The translations under genes and the position numbers were made by a program. 64,000 nt of DNA from Rhynchopus euleeides (taxonomy: Eukaryota > Euglenozoa > Diplonemea > Diplonemida > Diplonemidae). This document shows, piece after piece, positions 57,001-64,000 of the stretch (positions are counted from its first letter, which is position 1; each line of letters starts with the position of its first letter). The notes under the pieces were generated by a model, which was not told the origin of the DNA, did no database searches, and was given only the letters and a program-made list of their open reading frames with translations. Location of the stretch: contig OY723254.1 of the NCBI GenBank assembly GCA_963210315.1, positions 1,580,379-1,644,378 of the forward strand, given 5' to 3'.

Positions 57001-60000
57001 CCTGTCCCGCGTGTCTGCAACCCCTACACCCCAGAGACCCCGTGCATTGCACAGGAGGGTGTGTGCTACAACGCAGGGACGTGCCAATGCGAGACACACC
57101 TCAAGAAGGCTGAGTGCCTTGATGATCCCTGCTCTGCGCACAAGTGTTCTGCTGGTTACGAGTGCCGCGTGAACCGCTGTGGTGGGTGCCACCGCCAGTG
57201 CGACAAGATCGAGACCACACCTGCACCTGCCCCGACTCCTGTCCCGCGTGTCTGCAACCCCTACACCCCAGAGACCCCGTGCATTGCACAGGAGGGCGTG
57301 TGCTACGACGCAGGGACGTGCCAGTGTGAGACACACCTCAAGAAGGCTGAGTGCCTTGATGATCCCTGCTCTGCGCACAAGTGTTCTGCTGGTTACGAGT
57401 GCCGCGTGAACCGCTGTGGCGGGTGCCACCGCCAGTGCGACAAGATCGAGACCACACCTGCACCTGCCCCGACTCCTGTCCCGCGTGTCTGCAACCCCTA
57501 CACCCCAGAGACCCCGTGCAATGCGCAGGAGGGTGTGTGCTACAACGCAGGGACGTGCCAATGCGAGACACACCTCAAGAAGGCTGAGTGCCTTGATGAT
57601 CCCTGCTCTGCGCACAAGTGTTCTGCTGGTTACGAGTGCCGCGTGAACCGCTGTGGCGGGTGCCACCGCCAGTGCGACAAGATCGAGACCACACCTGCAC
57701 CTGCCCCGACTCCTGTCCCGCGTGTCTGTAACCCCTACACCCCAGAGACCCCGTGCATTGCACAGGAGGGTGTGTGCTACAACGCAGGGACGTGCAGTGT
57801 GAGACACACCTCAAGAAGGCGGAGTGCCTTGATGATCCCTGCTCTGCGCACAAGTGTTCTGCTGGTTACGAGTGCCGCGTGAACCGCTGTGGTGGGTGCC
57901 ACCGCCAGTGCGACAAGATCGAGACCACACCTGCACCTGCCCCGACTCCTGTCCCGCGTGTCTGCAACCCCTACACCCCAGAGACCCCGTGCAATGCGCA
58001 GGAGGGTGTGTGCTACAACGCAGGGACGTGCCAATGCGAGACACACCTCAAGAAGGCTGAGTGCCTTGATGATCCCTGCTCTGCGCACAAGTGTTCTGCT
58101 GGTTACGAGTGCCGCGTGAACCGCTGTGGCGGGTGCCACCGCCAGTGCGACAAGATCGAGACCACACCTGCACCTGCCCCGACTCCTGTCCCGCGTGTCT
58201 GCAACCCCTACACCCCAGAGACTCCGTGCATTGCACAGGAGGGTGTGTGCTACAACACAGGGACGTGCCAATGCGAGACACACCTCAAGAAGGCTGAGTG
58301 CCTTGATGATCCCTGCTCTGCGCACAAGTGTTCTGCTGGTTACGAGTGCCGCGTGAACCGCTGTGGCGGGTGCCACCGCCAGTGCGACAAGATCGAGACC
58401 ACACCTGCACCTGCCCCGACTCCTGTCCCGCGTGTCTGCAACCCCTACACCCCAGAGACCCCGTGCATTGCACAGGAGGGCGTGTGCTACGACGGAGGGA
58501 CGTGCCAGTGTGAGACACACCTCAAGAAGGCTGAGTGCCTTGATGATCCCTGCTCTGCGCACAAGTGTTCTGCTGGTTACGAGTGCCGCGTGAACCGCTG
58601 TGGCGGGTGCCACCGCCAGTGCGACAAGATCGAGACCACACCTGCACCTGCCCCGACTCCTGTCCCGCGTGTCTGTAACCCCTCCACCCCAGAGACCCCG
58701 TGCATTGCACAGGAGGGTGTGTGCTACAACGCAGGGACGTGCCAATGCGAGACACACCTCAAGAAGGCTGAGTGCCTTGATGATCCCTGCTCTGCGCACA
58801 AGTGTTCTGCTGGTTACGAGTGCCGCGTGAACCGCTGTGGTGGGTGCCACCGCCAGTGCGACAAGATCGAGACCACACCTGCACCTGCCCCGACTCCTGT
58901 CCCGCGTGTCTGCAACCCCTACACCCCAGAGACCCCGTGCATTGCACAGGAGGGCGTGTGCTACGACGCAGGGACGTGCCAGTGTGAGACACACCTCAAG
59001 AAGGCTGAGTGCCTTGATGATCCCTGCTCTGCGCACAAGTGTTCTGCTGGTTACGAGTGCCGCGTGAACCGCTGTGGTGGGTGCCACCGCCAGTGCGACA
59101 AGATCGAGGCCACACCTGCACCTGCCCCGACTCCTGTCCCGCGTGTCTGCAACCCCTACACCCCAGAGACCCCGTGCATTGCACAGGCGGGTGTGTGCTA
59201 CAACGCAGGGACGTGCCAATGCGAGACACACCTGAAAGAAGGCTGAGTGCCTTGATGATCCCTGCTCTGCGCACAAGTGTTCTGCTGGTTACGAGTGCCG
59301 CGTGAACCGCTGTGGTGGGTGCCACCGCCAGTGCGACAAGATCGAGGCCACACCTGCACCTGCCCCGACTCCTGTCCCGCGTGTCTGCAACCCCTACACC
59401 CCAGAGACCCCGTGCATTGCACAGGAGGGCGTGTGCTACGACGCAGGGACGTGCCAGTGTGAGACACACCTCAAGAAGGCTGAGTGCCTTGATGATCCCT
59501 GCTCTGCGCACAAGTGTTCTGCTGGTTACGAGTGCCGCGTGAACCGCTGTGGCGGGTGCCACCGCCAGTGCGACAAGATCGAGACCACACCTGCACCTGC
59601 CCCGACTCCTGTCCCGCGTGTCTGTAACCCCTCCACCCCAGAGACCCCGTGCATTGCACAGGAGGGTGTGTGCTACAACGCAGGGACGTGCCAATGCGAG
59701 ACACACCTCAAGAAGGCTGAGTGCCTTGATGATCCCTGCTCTGCGCACAAGTGTTCTGCTGGTTACGAGTGCCGCGTGAACCGCTGTGGCGGGTGCCACC
59801 GCCAGTGCGACAAGATCGAGGCCACACCTGCACCTGCCCCGACTCCTGTCCCGCGTGTCTGCAACCCCTACACCCCAGAGACCCCGTGCATTGCACAGGA
59901 GGGCGTGTGCTACAACGCAGGGACGTGCCAGTGTGAGACACACCTCAAGAAGGCTGAGTGCCTTGATGATCCCTGCTCTGCGCACAAGTGTTCTGCTGGT

Positions 60001-63000
60001 TACGAGTGCCGCGTGAACCGCTGTGGTGGGTGCCACCGCCAGTGCGACAAGATCGAGACCACACCTGCACCTGCCCCGACTCCTGTCCCGCGTGTCTGCA
60101 ACCCCTACACCCCAGAGACCCCGTGCATTGCACAGGAGGGCGTGTGCTACAACGCAGGGACGTGCCAATGCGAGACACACCTGAAAGAAGGCTGAGTGCC
60201 TTGATGATCCCTGCTCTGCGCACAAGTGTTCTGCTGGTTACGAGTGCCGCGTGAACCGCTGTGGTGGGTGCCACCGCCAGTGCGACAAGATCGAGACCAC
60301 ACCTGCACCTGCCCCGACTCCTGTCCCGCGTGTCTGCAACCCCTACACCCCAGAGACCCCGTGCATTGCACAGGAGGGCGTGTGCTACAACGCAGGGACG
60401 TGCCAGTGTGAGACACACCTCAAGAAGGCTGAGTGCCTTGATGATCCCTGCTCTGCGCACAAGTGTTCTGCTGGTTACGAGTGCCGCGTGAACCGCTGTG
60501 GTGGGTGCCACCGCCAGTGCGACAAGATCGAGGCCACACCTGCACCTGCCCCGACTCCTGTCCCGCGTGTCTGCAACCCCTACACCCCAGAGACCCCGTG
60601 CATTGCACAGGCGGGTGTGTGCTACAACGCAGGGACGTGCCAATGCGAGACACACCTGAAAGAAGGCTGAGTGCCTTGATGATCCCTGCTCTGCGCACAA
60701 GTGTTCTGCTGGTTACGAGTGCCGCGTGAACCGCTGTGGCGGGTGCCACCGCCAGTGCGACAAGATCGAGACCACACCTGCACCTGCCCCGACTCCTGTC
60801 CCGCGTGTCTGCAACCCCTACACCCCAGAGACCCCGTGCAATGTGCAGGAGGGTGTGTGCTACAACGCAGGGACGTGCCAATGCGAGACACACCTCAAGA
60901 AGGCTGAGTGCCTTGATGATCCCTGCTCTGCGCACAAGTGTTCTGCTGGTTACGAGTGCCGCGTGAACCGCTGTGGCGGGTGCCACCGCCAGTGCGACAA
61001 GATCGAGACCACACCTGCACCTGCCCCGACTCCTGTCCCGCGTGTCTGCAACCCCTACACCCCAGAGACCCCGTGCATTGCACAGGAGGGTGTGTGCTAC
61101 AACGCAGGGACGTGCCAATGCGAGACACACCTGAAAGAAGGCTGAGTGCCTTGATGATCCCTGCTCTGCGCACAAGTGTTCTGCTGGTTACGAGTGCCGC
61201 GTGAACCGCTGTGGCGGGTGCCACCGCCAGTGCGACAAGATCGAGACCACGCCTGCACCTGCCCCGACTCCTGTCCCGCGTGTCTGCAACCCCTACACCC
61301 CAGAGACCCCGTGCAATGTGCAGGAGGGTGTGTGCTACAACGCAGGGACGTGCCAATGCGAGACACACCTCAAGAAGGCTGAGTGCCTTGATGATCCCTG
61401 CTCTGCGCACAAGTGTTCTGCTGGTTACGAGTGCCGCGTGAACCGCTGTGGCGGGTGCCACCGCCAGTGCGACAAGATCGAGACCACACCTGCACCTGCC
61501 CCGACTCCTGTCCCGCGTGTCTGCAACCCCTACACCCCAGAGACCCCGTGCAATGTGCAGGAGGGTGTGTGCTACAACGCAGGGACGTGCCAATGCGAGA
61601 CACACCTCAAGAAGGCTGAGTGCCTTGATGATCCCTGCTCTGCGCACAAGTGTTCTGCTGGTTACGAGTGCCGCGTGAACCGCTGTGGTGGGTGCCACCG
61701 CCAGTGCGACAAGATCGAGACCACACCTGCACCTGCCCCGACTCCTGTCCCGCGTGTCTGCAACCCCTACACCCCAGAGACCCCGTGCATTGCACAGGAG
61801 GGCGTGTGCTACGACGCAGGGACGTGCCAGTGTGAGACACACCTCAAGAAGGCTGAGTGCCTTGATGATCCCTGCTCTGCGCACAAGTGTTCTGCTGGTT
61901 ACGAGTGCCGCGTGAACCGCTGTGGCGGGTGCCACCGCCAGTGCGACAAGATCGAGACCACACCTGCACCTGCCCCGACTCCTGTCCCGCGTGTCTGCAA
62001 CCCCTACACCCCAGAGACCCCGTGCAATGCGCAGGAGGGTGTGTGCTACAACGCAGGGACGTGCCAATGCGAGACACACCTCAAGAAGGCTGAGTGCCTT
62101 GATGATCCCTGCTCTGCGCACAAGTGTTCTGCTGGTTACGAGTGCCGCGTGAACCGCTGTGGCGGGTGCCACCGCCAGTGCGACAAGATCGAGACCACAC
62201 CTGCACCTGCCCCGACTCCTGTCCCGCGTGTCTGTAACCCCTACACCCCAGAGACCCCGTGCATTGCACAGGAGGGTGTGTGCTACAACGCAGGGACGTG
62301 CCAATGCGAGACACACCTCAAGAAGGCTGAGTGCCTTGATGATCCCTGCTCTGCGCACAAGTGTTCTGCTGGTTACGAGTGCCGCGTGAACCGCTGTGGC
62401 GGGTGCCACCGCCAGTGCGACAAGATCGAGACCACACCTGCACCTGCCCCGACTCCTGTCCCGCGTGTCTGTAACCCCTACACCCCAGACACCCCGTGCA
62501 TTGCACAGGAGGGTGTGTGCTACAACGCAGGGACGTGCAGTGTGAGACACACCTCAAGAAGGCGGAGTGCCTTGATGATCCCTGCTCTGCGCACAAGTGT
62601 TCTGCTGGTTACGAGTGCCGCGTGAACCGCTGTGGTGGGTGCCACCGCCAGTGCGACAAGATCGAGACCACACCTGCACCTGCCCCGACTCCTGTCCCGC
62701 GTGTCTGCAACCCCTACACCCCAGAGACCCCGTGCATTGCACAGGAGGGCGTGTGCTACAACGCAGGGACGTGCCAGTGTGAGACACACCTCAAGAAGGC
62801 TGAGTGCCTTGATGATCCCTGCTCTGCGCACAAGTGTTCTGCTGGTTACGAGTGCCGCGTGAACCGCTGTGGTGGGTGCCACCGCCAGTGCGACAAGATC
62901 GAGGCCACACCTGCACCTGCCCCGACTCCTGTCCCGCGTGTCTGCAACCCCTACACCCCAGAGACCCCGTGCATTGCACAGGCGGGTGTGTGCTACAACG

Positions 63001-64000
63001 CAGGGACGTGCCAATGCGAGACACACCTGAAAGAAGGCTGAGTGCCTTGATGATCCCTGCTCTGCGCACAAGTGTTCTGCTGGTTACGAGTGCCGCGTGA
63101 ACCGCTGTGGCGGGTGCCACCGCCAGTGCGACAAGATCGAGACCACACCTGCACCTGCCCCGACTCCTGTCCCGCGTGTCTGCAACCCCTACACCCCAGA
63201 GACCCCGTGCAATGTGCAGGAGGGTGTGTGCTACAACGCAGGGACGTGCCAATGCGAGACACACCTCAAGAAGGCTGAGTGCCTTGATGATCCCTGCTCT
63301 GCGCACAAGTGTTCTGCTGGTTACGAGTGCCGCGTGAACCGCTGTGGCGGGTGCCACCGCCAGTGCGACAAGATCGAGACCACACCTGCACCTGCCCCGA
63401 CTCCTGTCCCGCGTGTCTGCAACCCCTACACCCCAGAGACCCCGTGCAATGTGCAGGAGGGTGTGTGCTACAACGCAGGGACGTGCCAATGCGAGACACA
63501 CCTCAAGAAGGCTGAGTGCCTTGATGATCCCTGCTCTGCGCACAAGTGTTCTGCTGGTTACGAGTGCCGCGTGAACCGCTGTGGCGGGTGCCACCGCCAG
63601 TGCGACAAGATCGAGACCACACCTGCACCTGCCCCGACTCCTGTCCCGCGTGTCTGCAACCCCTACACCCCAGAGACCCCGTGCAATGTGCAGGAGGGTG
63701 TGTGCTACAACGCAGGGACGTGCCAATGCGAGACACACCTCAAGAAGGCTGAGTGCCTTGATGATCCCTGCTCTGCGCACAAGTGTTCTGCTGGTTACGA
63801 GTGCCGCGTGAACCGCTGTGGTGGGTGCCACCGCCAGTGCGACAAGATCGAGACCACACCTGCACCTGCCCCGACTCCTGTCCCGCGTGTCTGCAACCCC
63901 TACACCCCAGAGACCCCGTGCATTGCACAGGAGGGCGTGTGCTACGACGCAGGGACGTGCCAGTGTGAGACACACCTCAAGAAGGCTGAGTGCCTTGATG
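27853..64000 (+). repeat. tandem array of ~152 copies of a 237-bp coding unit
   Basis: The unit repeats without spacers from 27853 to the right edge and continues beyond the window. The period is 237 bp (79 codons), with 236- and 238-bp variants. Copies look about 97% or more identical by eye. Variation falls at a small set of fixed sites: NPYTP/NPSTP/NPFTP, IAQ/NAQ/NVQ, EGVC/AGVC, YNAG/YDAG/YNTG/YDGG/HNAG, KIET/KIEA/KIEP, and silent CCAATGCGAG against CCAGTGTGAG. The first copy has VCEA where later ones have VCNP. Because 237 is divisible by three and the unit lacks stops in some other frames, long but meaningless frames appear on both strands. Confidence 0.95.
30001..64000 (+). pseudogene. 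frameshifted continuation of the 12-Cys repeat array
   Basis: After the stop at 30000 the module frame continues in open blocks. Blocks change frame at 14 sites where CGTGCCAGTG has lost a C (CGTGCAGTG; first near 30768, last near 62538). They also change frame at 26 sites where CACCTCAAGAAGG reads CACCTGAAAGAAGG, adding a base and reaching TGA within ten bases (first near 32207, last near 63029). The longest blocks are 40686-42947, 47792-49759, 38917-40815 and 45185-46915. No block after the first begins with a signal peptide. As genomic sequence this is a broken array. Alternatives are consensus errors in a long-read assembly of one enormous gene, or removal of lesions by splicing. One module near 54325 has also lost a Cys (NRSGG). 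Confidence 0.55.

Noticed and set aside
27853..64000. CRISPR-like repeat array
   Set aside because: Units abut directly, with no unique spacers; the unit is protein-coding and 237 bp long.
1..64000. tRNA, rRNA or spliced-leader genes
   Set aside because: No complete cloverleaf, B-box pair, rRNA-like stretch or known spliced-leader sequence was seen on either strand.

Overview
The window looks like nuclear DNA from a GC-rich eukaryote, probably a protist or alga, although the lineage cannot be fixed from the sequence alone. The evidence is a CLU-family gene, a GT-AG intron that joins two exons in phase, a 5'-truncated LINE tail with an RNase H domain, a pogo-like DNA transposon, and a secreted cysteine-rich repeat gene. 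Nothing suggests operons, Shine-Dalgarno sites, tRNAs, rRNAs or CRISPR. Spacers between genes carry many 9-20 nt runs of G or C, which the coding regions largely lack.

Layout. 1-163 may be the 3' end of a gene running in from the left. 124-374 and 6596-6848 are long inverted repeats of about 250 bp. Between them lie two intronless plus-strand genes: a small zinc-finger-like protein (1093-2211) and a divergent Clustered-mitochondria (CLU) homologue (2896-6039). A cluster of AGCGTCGACCCAGT-type motifs lies beside the right repeat. 6849-18253 is gene-poor. It holds dispersed short repeats, a possible Cys-rich 3' exon (8512-8767), a 1.19-kb element with near-terminal inverted repeats (11334-12518) and a LINE fragment (13510-14460, minus strand).

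18254-22783 is a nearly complete 4.5-kb DNA transposon. Its inverted terminal repeats are built from ATACATGTA-like palindromic satellite DNA, and a 740-residue DDE transposase (pogo/Tigger/jerky-like) is encoded on the minus strand. Next comes a two-exon gene of unknown function (24704-25770).

From 27853 to the right edge (36.1 kb, 56% of the window) the DNA is one uninterrupted tandem array. Its unit is 237 bp (79 codons) and there are about 152 copies. Each unit encodes a 12-cysteine module and a Thr/Pro/Ala linker. The first nine units form an intact 736-residue secreted protein with a signal peptide (27790-30000). The rest is cut into open blocks by one nonsense codon and about 40 frameshifts. 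These are of only two kinds (26 of +1, 14 of -1), each repeated in the same sequence form, so the lesions appear to have been copied by unequal exchange or by assembly. Higher-order duplications (710 bp, about 2.61 kb, and about 27.0 kb apart) are superimposed. This array, with its copied lesions, is the most unusual part of the window. The transposon with satellite-like ends is second.
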